64,000 nt of DNA from Streptomyces sindenensis (GTDB taxonomy: Bacteria; Actinomycetota; Actinomycetes; Streptomycetales; Streptomycetaceae): positions 1 through 64,000 of the forward strand of contig NZ_BMSG01000015.1 of NCBI RefSeq assembly GCF_014649035.1, written 5' to 3'. Below, piece by piece: positions 18,077 through 26,408 of the stretch. Numbering within the stretch: the first letter of the stretch is position 1; every line of letters starts with the position of its first letter. The translations under genes and the position numbers were made by a program. The notes under the pieces were generated by a model. The model did no database searches, had not been told where the DNA came from, and was given only the letters and a program-made list of their open reading frames with translations.

Positions 18077-18107
18077 GGGTGCGCCGGGAAGGACGTCCGG
18101 CGCACCC
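18077..18107 (-). terminator. Terminator after the beta-propeller gene
   Basis: An 11-bp stem (18077-18087 with 18097-18107) and 9-base loop, 12 bases beyond the stop of the minus-strand gene ending at 18120. Confidence 0.65.
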
Positions 18108-18119
18108 CCGCCCCCCGCG

Positions 18120-19157
18120 TCAGCCTCGGGCCACGCAGATCGAGCCCTTGAGGCGCTCGCCCGCCTCGTACACCATGTACGGCACACCCCGGTCCGTACC
18201 GAAGCTGGGCGCGGCGGCCCGGCCGTTCTCCGGTGCGGCGTTGCTCGAATCGTAGAAGAGGCCGAGGTGGTCCCGGCGGGAGAAGTCGTTGCCGACCTCG
18301 GTGATCAGCATGTTCCCGCCGGTGTCCTTGCCGGTGTGGTAGACGACGTACGTGCTGTTGTTACGGGTCAGCAGGTGCGCGCCGCTGATGTTGTTCGCGC
18401 CGACGTCCGCATGCCGGATCAACGGCTGCTGCGCGAAGGACCAGGTGCGGCCGTCCTTCGACCAGCCCCAGCCGACGTCACGGCGGTTCGACTGATTGTT
18501 GACCATGAACAGCATCACGTACCGGGCGTCGCGTGCGGGCAGGTTGTGCCGGAAGACCCGGGCGTACGACGTCTCGCTGGTGCCGGCCGGAAGCATGTCC
18601 TTGGTGAGCACGGTCCTGTCGTACGTGAAGGTGATGCCGTCCTTGGAACGGGCGAGGCGGGTGGTGTGGTTCTCGCCGTGGAAGTACAGCCAGAGCTCCT
18701 TGACGTCCGCGTTCCACAGGACGTGCGGCGAGGAGACATGGCTGACCTTGTAGTGCGGCTGCCAGTTGTTGGAGACGATCGGGTTCGCCGGGTACTCCGT
18801 GAAGGGGCCCTCCAGGGAGTTCCCGTAGGCCAGGCAGATGCCGCCGGGGGCGTCGTGCGGGGCGTAGTAGAGGTAGTACCGGCCCAGGGGGTTGGCCAGC
18901 CGGTCGTAGACGCCCCGGATGCACGGGAAGATGATCTCGCCCGTCGGGTTGTACTTCAGCTGGGAGGGCGTCAGGAGCGGCCTGAGGTGCTTGTAGTCCG
19001 GGAAGCCGCCCGGCGCCGCGGCGGCGGGGCCCGCCACCGCCCCGGTGGCGGCCAGCCCGGCGGTCGCCGCGATCCCGGCGACCGTTCCGCGCAGGAAGAT
19101 CCGGCGGCTCGGCTGCCCCGCGTCGGGCGTGAGGGGTGAGTCCTGGTGCTGTGTCAT
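18120..19157 (-). CDS. Tat-exported GH43-like beta-propeller protein
   Basis: A 345-residue secreted protein. The N-terminus has a Tat signal (PSRRIFLRGTVAGIAATAGL, with RRIFLRG) and an Ala-rich cleavage region ending AAAAPGG. The mature part has repeated short blades, for example YYLYYAPHDAPGGICLAYG, VLWNADVKELWLYFHG, YVVYHTGKDTGGN, typical of five-bladed propellers related to glycoside hydrolase family 43/117. Catalytic residues were not assigned. The ATG at 19157 follows GGAGAACGAC. It is last in the LacI-headed gene run, 28 bases after the permease, and may process an external carbohydrate or conjugate. Confidence 0.8.
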   Translation of the reverse strand: MTQHQDSPLTPDAGQPSRRIFLRGTVAGIAATAGLAATGAVAGPAAAAPGGFPDYKHLRPLLTPSQLKYNPTGEIIFPCIRGVYDRLANPLGRYYLYYAPHDAPGGICLAYGNSLEGPFTEYPANPIVSNNWQPHYKVSHVSSPHVLWNADVKELWLYFHGENHTTRLARSKDGITFTYDRTVLTKDMLPAGTSETSYARVFRHNLPARDARYVMLFMVNNQSNRRDVGWGWSKDGRTWSFAQQPLIRHADVGANNISGAHLLTRNNSTYVVYHTGKDTGGNMLITEVGNDFSRRDHLGLFYDSSNAAPENGRAAAPSFGTDRGVPYMVYEAGERLKGSICVARG

Positions 19158-19185
19158 GTCGTTCTCCGTCCCGGGAAGTGATGGA

Positions 19186-20466
19186 TCACAGATAGGTGGC
19201 GGCGGTGACGCAGAAGCCGCCGAGCGCGACGGCCCAGACGTACGGCAGGGTCCGCAGCATCACCTGCTGCGGGGTCACCCCGGCGTACTGCGCGCTCCAC
19301 ACGGTCTGGGTGCTGGTGGGGTCCGACACCCCGAAGACCTGGTTGTACGAGGTGGCGAGCCCCAGCACCGCGACGGCCGGGTAGATGCCCGCCGCGATGA
19401 GGACCCCGGCGATCCCCGCGCCGAGACCGAAGACGTTGAGCGGGCCCCGGTACAGGCAGAGCGGTACGAGCAGTGTGAACACCAGCACGAACAGCACGGG
19501 GTTCTGCGGGCTGACCGCCTTCACCAGCGGCTCCAACGACTCGACCGCGCCCGGCAGTCTGACCGCGGCGAGCAGGATGCCGATGGCGATGAACAGGACC
19601 ATCGGTGCCGCCGCGACCTCGAACGCCCCGTACAGGGTGCGCAGCAGCCGCTTGTTCATCTCGCGCGGCCGGGTGGTGGTCAGCAGCGCGTACACCACGC
19701 CGGCCAGCATCGACGGCAGGATCGCCACCTCGAAGCCGAGGGCCAGCACCAGCGGCACGACCGGGGTGAGCAGCGCGTACCACGGTGCGTCGCCCAGCTG
19801 CTCGCGACGCGAAACGGGTTTCGCCGAAGCAGACTTGAGCGACCAGGCATGCTCCACACCCCGGCGCCGGGTCTCGACGAGGACGAACAGCACGGCGGCG
19901 GACAGCGCGAACGGGAACAGCTTCAGCATGAACCCGCGCACCGTCGGGATCGGCAGTTCCAGCGCCGTGGAGAAGAACTGCCAGATCGGCAGCTCGAAGG
20001 GCATGCCCGCGGCGATGCCCATGAGGATCGTTCCGGCGGCGGTGACCTTGGGGATGCCCACGGCGATCATGGCGGGGATGCCGATGATCCCGGCGAGCAT
20101 CGCCGCCGGGGCCGAGCCGGTGACCGTACCGACCAGGGTGGACACCGCGAGGACACCCAGGGCGACCACCACCGGCCGGTCCCCGCCGAACTCGACGATC
20201 TTGCGGACCAGCGTCCCCGCGATACCGGTCTCGTCCAGGAGCCTGCCCAGCCAGGAGCCCAGCAGGATGGCGACCATCGTCGCCGCGAGCGCCGGGGCGC
20301 CCTCCTGGAGGACCGTGTCCAGGACGCTGTTCTCGCCGGTCAGCGGTGCGCCCGCGACGAAGGCGATGGCGACGGCCAGGAGGACGAGCGCGAAGCCGGT
20401 GGGGAGCTTGCGGGTGAGCATCGCGGCGACACCGGCCGCCATGACAAGAAGGATGACGACGCCCAT
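19186..20466 (-). CDS. Ion-transporter-superfamily permease (GntP/CitMHS-like)
   Basis: A 426-residue membrane protein with about eleven to twelve hydrophobic segments (MGVVILLVMAAGVAAML at the start, VVALGVLAVSTLVGTVTG, MVLFIAIGILLAAVRLPG). The layout with SAPAAMLAGIIGIPAMI and a C-terminal ATSYNQVFGVSDPTST re-entrant-like loop resembles permeases of the gluconate/citrate type. The substrate cannot be read from sequence. It is four bases downstream of the HExxH gene and in line with hydantoinase and FAD oxidoreductase genes, so it probably imports the substrate of that pathway. Confidence 0.7.
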   Translation of the reverse strand: MGVVILLVMAAGVAAMLTRKLPTGFALVLLAVAIAFVAGAPLTGENSVLDTVLQEGAPALAATMVAILLGSWLGRLLDETGIAGTLVRKIVEFGGDRPVVVALGVLAVSTLVGTVTGSAPAAMLAGIIGIPAMIAVGIPKVTAAGTILMGIAAGMPFELPIWQFFSTALELPIPTVRGFMLKLFPFALSAAVLFVLVETRRRGVEHAWSLKSASAKPVSRREQLGDAPWYALLTPVVPLVLALGFEVAILPSMLAGVVYALLTTTRPREMNKRLLRTLYGAFEVAAAPMVLFIAIGILLAAVRLPGAVESLEPLVKAVSPQNPVLFVLVFTLLVPLCLYRGPLNVFGLGAGIAGVLIAAGIYPAVAVLGLATSYNQVFGVSDPTSTQTVWSAQYAGVTPQQVMLRTLPYVWAVALGGFCVTAATYL

Positions 20467-20470
20467 GGCG

Positions 20471-21103
20471 TTACTTCTCTCTTCCGTGCGGGGGTCCGTG
20501 CGAGGACCCGTGCTGTGGCTCGGCCGCCGTGGCCAGGGCCGCCGTCAGCAGGAGGGGGCTGCGGCCGAGGCCGCAGACCGTGCGGGCGTGGGCGTGGGCG
20601 GCGATCTCGTCGGCGCCCGCGACATGGCCGTACAGGGTGTGCCGTCCGGCGCGCAGCACGACGTGGCCCAGGGCCCGCTTGAGCTCCTTCTTCCGCGGCC
20701 CGTGGTGCAGTTGCCCGTGCACCGCCTCGTGGGCGACGGCCGCGGCCCGTACCGACCCCGCCGGGTACCAGTGCCGCCAGCCGAGCAGGTCGATCAGCGC
20801 GTCGGCGAGCGCCAGCGTGTCGGTGAACAGCTCGACGGTCGGGACCGGCCGTGAGGTGTAGCGGGCCAGCAGCCCCTTCGCCAGGCCCCCGTCGCTCTCC
20901 ACGATCCGGGCGGTCGCCGCGACGGGTGGCAGCCCCGCCCCGAACGCGTCGGCCGTCGCGGCCCAGCGCCGCAGCAGCGCCGGATCGCGCCGCTCGTGCG
21001 TGGGTGTGTTCCGCAGCAGCCGTACGCCGAACTCGACGTCGTCCTCGGCCTCCAGCTCCGCGATCGCCGTGCGCGCCGCCCGGTCCAGCAGGGCGGCCGT
21101 CAC
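20471..21103 (-). CDS. Uncharacterised HExxH protein of the hydantoinase operon
   Basis: A 210-residue protein of unknown family. It contains AHEAVHGQLHH (near residue 123), which satisfies the zinc-peptidase HExxH pattern with further histidines beside it, and GHVAGADEIAAHAHA near 158. The rest is helical and there is no signal peptide or membrane segment. Its ATG overlaps the hydantoinase stop by four bases (ATGA). HExxH alone is a weak indicator, so protease or hydrolase activity is only a suggestion. Confidence 0.65.
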   Translation of the reverse strand: MTAALLDRAARTAIAELEAEDDVEFGVRLLRNTPTHERRDPALLRRWAATADAFGAGLPPVAATARIVESDGGLAKGLLARYTSRPVPTVELFTDTLALADALIDLLGWRHWYPAGSVRAAAVAHEAVHGQLHHGPRKKELKRALGHVVLRAGRHTLYGHVAGADEIAAHAHARTVCGLGRSPLLLTAALATAAEPQHGSSHGPPHGREK

Positions 21104-23229
21104 GACCGCACCTCCACCACGGCGACGACCGGCTCGTCGGCGGCCCGCGACCGCAGCTCGCTGCGGGCCAGCGCCAGCAACGGGTCCGGATCGAGGACCC
21201 CGGACAGATCGGCGATCCGCGAGCCGAGCAGCAGCCGCAGCGCCGGGGCCCGCACCCCGCCGTCCCCGTACGACGTGGCCTCCTTCACCAGGCCCGCCAG
21301 CACCTCCGGGGCCCGGCCCACCGTGGTCGTCTCCACCCGGGCGTCCGGCGCGTGCAGCCGTACGACGCCGTCGGCGTCCACCACCCGCACCGGGTGCCGG
21401 TCCGCGCGGAACCGGCGGCGCACCTCGGTGCCGTACACCGTGTGGGCCGGCGTGCCCGCGAGGACCCGCACGGACGCCGGGTCGGTGCGCAGACTCATCG
21501 CGGCGGCCCGCAGCCGGTCCGCCTCGTCCGCCCGGTGGGCGCGGTCCTGGGTGCGCAGCTCGGTGGCGCCGGTCGCGACCGCCCGTACGGTGCTGGTCTG
21601 CGGGTCGACGGTGACCTCCACCTCCACCCCGTCGGCGGCCGCCCCCTGGGCGACGACGGCGGCCTCGGCCTCCGCCCGTACCGCGAGGATCTGCTCCTGG
21701 CCGGCGCCCGGGATGATCCGTTCGACCTGCTCACGGATCAGCGCGAGGGCCACCCCGATGGGGCTGATCACCTCGTTGTGCCGGGCGATCCGCCCCTCCT
21801 GGCCGGTGACCGCCGCCAGATGCGGGGTGACGGAGGCGGCCCCTCCGCCGCCCCCGACGAGCACCGCCGTGTCCTTCTCCAGGCGGTAGTCGCGCATCAT
21901 CGCCTCCACCACCGACTTCACCCGGTCGGTGCCCGCGTCCAGCAGCTTCGTCGCCGCCGAGAAGACATCCGTGCCGAGCGCGGCGGCCAGCGGGGCGAGC
22001 GCGGCCCGTGCCACCTCCTGGTCGCAGCGGGCGAAGTCGCCCTCCGGCACCCGCCCGAGCGCGTTCGCCGCACACGTCATGGTGATCGCGAACCGGCCGC
22101 CCGCCGCGTCCAGCACCGCGTAGTCCGCCGGGTCGTCGGCCATCGGCCGGACCGTCGTCACCTTCGCGTCCCGCAGGTCCTCCGCGCTCGCGAAACAGGC
22201 GTACGGCAGGCCCGCGATGTGCGCGCTGCGCGGCCCCACGCCGACGACCTCGCCGCCGTCGATCCGGACCATCGAGCCGCCGCCGACGCCGACCGTGCGC
22301 ACGTCGAGCGCCGAGAGGTACGACGTCCGGCCCAGCATCGTCGCGTGCCGTACGGCGAACTTGCCGCGCCGGACCACACTGATGTCCGTGGACGTCCCGC
22401 CGGTCTCCAGGAACAGGCCCTCACTGATGCGCTCCTGCATCAGCGCCCCGGCGACGCCCGCCGCCGGACCCGACAAGACCGTCAGCAGCGGTCTGCGCCG
22501 CATCTCGTCCAGCGACATCACCCCGCCGTCGCAGCGCATCACCATCAGCGGCGCGCTCACGCCCGCCTTGGTGATCGAGGCGTCGACCAGATCGGCGGTG
22601 GCGAGCATCCGCGGCAGGATCGCCGCGTTCACCACGGCCGTCCGGGTCCGCTTGTGGAGCCCGTACAACGAGGTGATGTCGTGGGCGGCCGTCGTCGGCA
22701 GCCCACGCTCCCGGGCGGCCGCCGCGACCGCCTCCTCGCCCTCGGGGCGATCGACGCTGAACGGCTGGCTGGCGACGACGACTTCGGCCCCCTCGCGGAC
22801 GACCTCGTCGAGCGCGGCGCGTACGGCGGGGGCGTCGTCCGGGTCGGCGACATGGGCGTAGGCGAGCGGCAGCCGCTTGCCCGGAGCCAGCTCCAGCTTG
22901 CGGAAGGCGGCCAGCCGGCGGGTCAACATGGCACCCGGACCGGTGCCGATGCCGAGCAGCCCGACGGTGGCCACATCGCCCTCCAGCAGGGCGTTGGTAG
23001 CCTGGGTGGTCCCGTGGGCGAGGAACGTCACGTCCTCGGGCGTGTGACCGGTCTGCTCCAGCAGCCGGTCGAGGGCTTCGACGATGCCGTGGGCGACACC
23101 GTCCTCGTGGTGGTGGCTGGTGGGTACCTTCACCTGCCCCAGCAGTCGCAGGGTCGTGGCGTCTACGGCCACGGCGTCGGTGAAGGTCCCGCCCACGTCG
23201 ATGCCGACGCGGATGCGGTGGGTGGTCAT
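21100..23229 (-). CDS. Hydantoinase/oxoprolinase, HyuA-type subunit
   Basis: A 709-residue ATP-dependent hydantoinase/5-oxoprolinase A subunit. It begins with the actin-like phosphate motif VGIDVGGTFTDAVAVD (residues 8-23) and continues with FLAHGTTQATNALLEG, VMRCDGGVMSLDEM, LSGPAAGVAGAL and ETGGTSTDISVV, the standard HyuA series. The ATG at 23229 follows GAGGAGGTG. Known enzymes open lactam or hydantoin rings with ATP and normally need a HyuB partner, and no hyuB is next to this gene. Neighbours suggest catabolism of a cyclic amide or conjugate. Confidence 0.9.
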   Translation of the reverse strand: MTTHRIRVGIDVGGTFTDAVAVDATTLRLLGQVKVPTSHHHEDGVAHGIVEALDRLLEQTGHTPEDVTFLAHGTTQATNALLEGDVATVGLLGIGTGPGAMLTRRLAAFRKLELAPGKRLPLAYAHVADPDDAPAVRAALDEVVREGAEVVVASQPFSVDRPEGEEAVAAAARERGLPTTAAHDITSLYGLHKRTRTAVVNAAILPRMLATADLVDASITKAGVSAPLMVMRCDGGVMSLDEMRRRPLLTVLSGPAAGVAGALMQERISEGLFLETGGTSTDISVVRRGKFAVRHATMLGRTSYLSALDVRTVGVGGGSMVRIDGGEVVGVGPRSAHIAGLPYACFASAEDLRDAKVTTVRPMADDPADYAVLDAAGGRFAITMTCAANALGRVPEGDFARCDQEVARAALAPLAAALGTDVFSAATKLLDAGTDRVKSVVEAMMRDYRLEKDTAVLVGGGGGAASVTPHLAAVTGQEGRIARHNEVISPIGVALALIREQVERIIPGAGQEQILAVRAEAEAAVVAQGAAADGVEVEVTVDPQTSTVRAVATGATELRTQDRAHRADEADRLRAAAMSLRTDPASVRVLAGTPAHTVYGTEVRRRFRADRHPVRVVDADGVVRLHAPDARVETTTVGRAPEVLAGLVKEATSYGDGGVRAPALRLLLGSRIADLSGVLDPDPLLALARSELRSRAADEPVVAVVEVRS

Positions 23230-23382
23230 GGCTGGGCACCTCCTCGTGCGGGTGGGCAGGGCGAGGGCGGCAGGACCGGGCGTCGGCAGACGCCGTGGGT
23301 CCTGGGCCGGGCGGGTACAGGTGGAGCTGCGCCCGCCCGGCGCTCCGCGACCGCCCCTGGGAGCCGTGCGGTGAAACAGGTC

Positions 23383-23418
23383 GTGCGGATGAAGCGGGCC
23401 GTGCGGATGAAGCGGGCC
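23383..23418. repeat. Tandem duplication of 18 bases
   Basis: Two perfect adjacent copies of GTGCGGATGAAGCGGGCC in the 200-base gap between the FAD oxidoreductase and hydantoinase genes. No function is apparent. Confidence 0.8.
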
Positions 23419-23430
23419 GGGGTTCCCCGG

Positions 23431-25044
23431 TCAGTAGCCGCGTACGTCCGGCCAGTGGCGCTGGACTCCGTCGCGCTCCAGCAGCCGGGCGAACACCTCG
23501 AACCGCTTGTCCTCGGCCTGCACCCGGTGCGGCTCGACGTTCTCGGCGACACAGTGGGCGGCCAGGGCGCCGGCGACCTCGCCGATGTTCCACTCCACCG
23601 GGTGGAGCCGGTAGCAGCCGTTGGTGATGTGCGTGGTGCCGATGTTCTTGCCCGCGGGCAGCAGATTGCGGACCCGGCGGGGGACGAGCGCGCCGAGCGG
23701 GATCTCGAACGGCACCGAGCCGATGTCGATGTAGTTGTCGCCACCGGTCGAGGGGTGCAGATCGATGCGGTAGTTGCCGACGCCGACCGAGTCCCGGTAG
23801 CGGGTCCCGCCGTACGGGCCGACGATGTCGATCGACACGTCGTGCTCGGTGACCGTGGTGACGGCCTTGATCCGCCGCGACTCCCGGACGTACGGGGCCT
23901 TCGCGAGGCCGTCCGCCGTGCCGGTGACGTCCGGCCGCAGCCGCAGCCCCGGGAAGCCCCGGCCGCCGTCCGCCCGGGGGGCTTCGGTCTGGAGCCAGTA
24001 CAGGACCGACAGCGACAGCTGGCGTGCCCCGTGCAGCGCGGCGGCCGCCGTCTCCTCGCCGTCTCCGATCAGCGGCTTCAACCAGTAGTCGTTCAAAGGC
24101 CAGTTGACCAGCGTGATGTCCGAGTCGAACGCGCCGGGACGGTGCAGCTTGCGGGCCAGGATCCGGCGGAAGCCGAACAGCTCCTTGTCGCCCGCGTCGG
24201 CGGACTGGTCGGCGCTGACGTCCAGCGGGTCCAGCTCCGGATTCGGCACGAACGTGCGCGGAACGGCCTCCAGGCTGCGCGGGTCCGGCGCGAGGAAGCC
24301 GAGCAGCGGGCCGGGCCAGAACTCCGGCCGGTACGTCCGCCAGAAGTCGTAGTCGGCCGGGCGCTCGATGGTGTGGTCCTCGCCCTCGTGGTGCGAGAGC
24401 GCGAAACACACCGTGATGCCCTGCTGGTTGAGAGGCTGCGCCTGCTCGGGGGCGTGCGGTTCGTCGAACTCGCTCCGCGCCTCCGCGCCGATCGCGTGTT
24501 CCACCCCGGCGAGTTCGAGCAGTTCGCCGGTCTCGGTGGCGTCGATGACGTAACGGGCGCTGATCGTAAGGCGGTTGCCGCTGCGCGTGTCGCACAGCGT
24601 GACCGACCGTACGGTGTCGTCGTCGCCCGCCTCGGCGGCCACCGGGCGGTGTTCGGTGAGCAGTGTGAGCAGCCCGGCGGAGCGGTACGGGGCGATCATC
24701 GCCTCCAGGACCGCGAGCGCGACGCGCGGCTCGTGGCACAGCTTGCTGACGCGGCCCGCACCCGGGTTGAGGGTGCGCTGGGCCGACGCCTCGGAACGCA
24801 GCGGGTACCACTGGCGGTAGTAGGCGCGGATGGACTCGCGCAGGGTGCGGTACGAGGCGGTGGTGCCGAACTCCTCGACCCACGGGTGCTCGTCCGGCGG
24901 GACCGCCTGTGAGGTCAGCTGGCCGCCGATCCAGTCCGTCTCCTCGGTGAGGACGACGGTACGCCCCGCCCGGCAGGCGGCGATGGCGGCGGCGACCCCG
25001 CCGAGTCCGCCGCCCACGATGAGGATGTCGGGTTCGGGTATCAC
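23431..25044 (-). CDS. FAD-dependent oxidoreductase (FAD_oxidored family)
   Basis: A 537-residue flavoprotein with an N-terminal ILIVGGGLGGVAAAIAACRAG dinucleotide fold, TEETDWIGGQLTSQAVPPDE (the WIGGQ block of this family), VIDATETGELL and a C-terminal NLLPAGKNIGTTHITNGCYRLHP block. Such proteins occur in sugar and xenobiotic catabolic clusters; the reaction is generally unknown. The start is a GTG at 25044, preceded by AAGGAGAACC. It lies 58 bases after the LacI gene, so it is probably co-transcribed with it and feeds into the hydantoinase step. Confidence 0.85.
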   Translation of the reverse strand: MIPEPDILIVGGGLGGVAAAIAACRAGRTVVLTEETDWIGGQLTSQAVPPDEHPWVEEFGTTASYRTLRESIRAYYRQWYPLRSEASAQRTLNPGAGRVSKLCHEPRVALAVLEAMIAPYRSAGLLTLLTEHRPVAAEAGDDDTVRSVTLCDTRSGNRLTISARYVIDATETGELLELAGVEHAIGAEARSEFDEPHAPEQAQPLNQQGITVCFALSHHEGEDHTIERPADYDFWRTYRPEFWPGPLLGFLAPDPRSLEAVPRTFVPNPELDPLDVSADQSADAGDKELFGFRRILARKLHRPGAFDSDITLVNWPLNDYWLKPLIGDGEETAAAALHGARQLSLSVLYWLQTEAPRADGGRGFPGLRLRPDVTGTADGLAKAPYVRESRRIKAVTTVTEHDVSIDIVGPYGGTRYRDSVGVGNYRIDLHPSTGGDNYIDIGSVPFEIPLGALVPRRVRNLLPAGKNIGTTHITNGCYRLHPVEWNIGEVAGALAAHCVAENVEPHRVQAEDKRFEVFARLLERDGVQRHWPDVRGY

Positions 25045-25102
25045 GGTTCTCCTTGAAGTGCTGGATGTACGTGGTGCGGTGACGTGCCCTCAACTCCCGA
25101 GC

Positions 25103-26203
25103 TCAGTACCGGGCGGGGGCAGGGCCCGCCGTGGAGCCGGGCCGGAAGGTGCAGGCGACCAGAGGTTCGGCCGCCTCCTCCCCGGAGACGAGGGCGGCGA
25201 GCATCCGGACGGCCGCCGCGCCCAACCGGGGCCGGGGGATGTCGAATCCGGTGGGCACGGGCTCCTCGGCCAGGTCCGGCGGCGGGCTGCCGAGCAGCGC
25301 CAGCGAGGCGTCGCGGGGGCAGTCGATGCCGACGAAGTGCGCGGCCCCGTGCAGGGCGCGCCAGGCGTCGCCCGTGTCCGTCTCCTCCGCGACGAACGCC
25401 GTGACGCCCTCGTCGAGCCAGCCGCGCAGCCGCTCGGCGGTCAGCTCCCGCTCGGGGTCGGCCGAGCGGAAGACGGCGGCGGGGCCGCCGGGCAGCCCCG
25501 CCTCCTCCAGGCCCTTGAGGAAGCCGTGTTCACGGTCGGTGGAGGCGGGCGCGTCGTCGTCCTCCCGGACCAGCACGATGCGCCGGTGCCCGAGCGCCGC
25601 GAGATGGGCGACGACCTCCTGGCTGGCGCTGATGTAGTCCGCGCCGACCCAGGCGAGCCCCTCCAGCTCGTCCCGGCGGCCCAGGTGGACCACGGGGAAC
25701 CCGTCGGCGACGAGTCGCCGCAGTTCCTCGGCCGGCGCGTGCCGCCCGAGGAACAGACAGCCGTCGGCGAGCCGGACCCGGGCCAGGGCGTTCGGCCCGG
25801 CCGCCCCCGCCCCGCCCGTGCTGGACCCGGTGAAGAGCACCAGGTCGTAGCCGCGGGCCGCGGCCTCCTGCTCGACGCCGACCAGGAACGGGTAGTACGA
25901 GTGCTGCACGTCGGTCGGGAACGTGGACGTGAAGCTGAAGACCCCGAGCAGATTGTTCCGCGCGGCGGCCAGCCGGCTGGCCGCCGGATCGGGGACGTAG
26001 CCGAGCGCCCGCACCGCGTCGAGCACTTTGCGGCGCGTCTCCTCGGAGATCGTCGCGCCCTGTTTCCGGGCCCCGAGCACCAGCGAGACAGTGGCCTGCG
26101 AGACCCCGGCGAGCCGGGCGACCTCGGCCTGCCGCGGCCGGGACGTACGGCCCGCGGGGGCGGGCACGCGGCCCGGTCTGGCCCGCTTCCTGGGTTCTTC
26201 CAC
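25103..26203 (-). CDS. LacI-family transcriptional regulator
   Basis: A 366-residue LacI-type repressor. The helix-turn-helix and hinge read VARLAGVSQATVSLVLGARKQGATISEETRRKVLDAVRALGYVPDPAASRLA (about residues 28-80), with a periplasmic-binding-like effector domain after it. The start is the GTG at 26203, directly preceded by CGGAGGAACACC; an earlier GTG at 26221 lies within the operator and lacks a ribosome site. It heads the FAD oxidoreductase-hydantoinase-permease run and probably represses it and itself through the palindromes just upstream. Confidence 0.92.
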   Translation of the reverse strand: MEEPRKRARPGRVPAPAGRTSRPRQAEVARLAGVSQATVSLVLGARKQGATISEETRRKVLDAVRALGYVPDPAASRLAAARNNLLGVFSFTSTFPTDVQHSYYPFLVGVEQEAAARGYDLVLFTGSSTGGAGAAGPNALARVRLADGCLFLGRHAPAEELRRLVADGFPVVHLGRRDELEGLAWVGADYISASQEVVAHLAALGHRRIVLVREDDDAPASTDREHGFLKGLEEAGLPGGPAAVFRSADPERELTAERLRGWLDEGVTAFVAEETDTGDAWRALHGAAHFVGIDCPRDASLALLGSPPPDLAEEPVPTGFDIPRPRLGAAAVRMLAALVSGEEAAEPLVACTFRPGSTAGPAPARY

Positions 26204-26219
26204 GGTGTTCCTCCGGATC

Positions 26220-26248
26220 ACTAATGCGTATTACTAATGCGCATTAGT
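26220..26248. promoter_or_regulatory. Tandem LacI-type operators
   Basis: A perfect 16-base palindrome ACTAATGCGCATTAGT (26233-26248) overlaps by three bases a second, imperfect copy ACTAATGCGTATTACT (26220-26235). The central CG palindrome is typical of LacI-family operators. They sit 17-45 bases upstream of the lacI start codon and about 160 bases before the divergent deaminase gene. Confidence 0.8.
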
Positions 26249-26408
26249 GAGTCACTGTGGACCCTCGTCCCACACCGGTCAAGAGATCGCGCAAGACTTC
26301 TTTCGGCCCTTCTGCCGTCAGGGCGCTACGGCACACGATCGGGTGGAACCCGTGTACGCCCATGTGTTTCGCGCGGGCGGGCGCCGTGCCCGACGCGATC
26401 ATGCGGCG

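Noticed and set aside
23383..23418. Possible CRISPR-like repeat
   Set aside because: Only two adjacent 18-base copies without spacers; a simple tandem duplication.
20851..24912. A 1353-residue open frame on the plus strand
   Set aside because: It is antisense to the hydantoinase and FAD oxidoreductase genes, is made of Arg/Gly/Pro/Val-rich low-complexity sequence and has no domain. It reflects GC-rich codon bias on the opposite strand.
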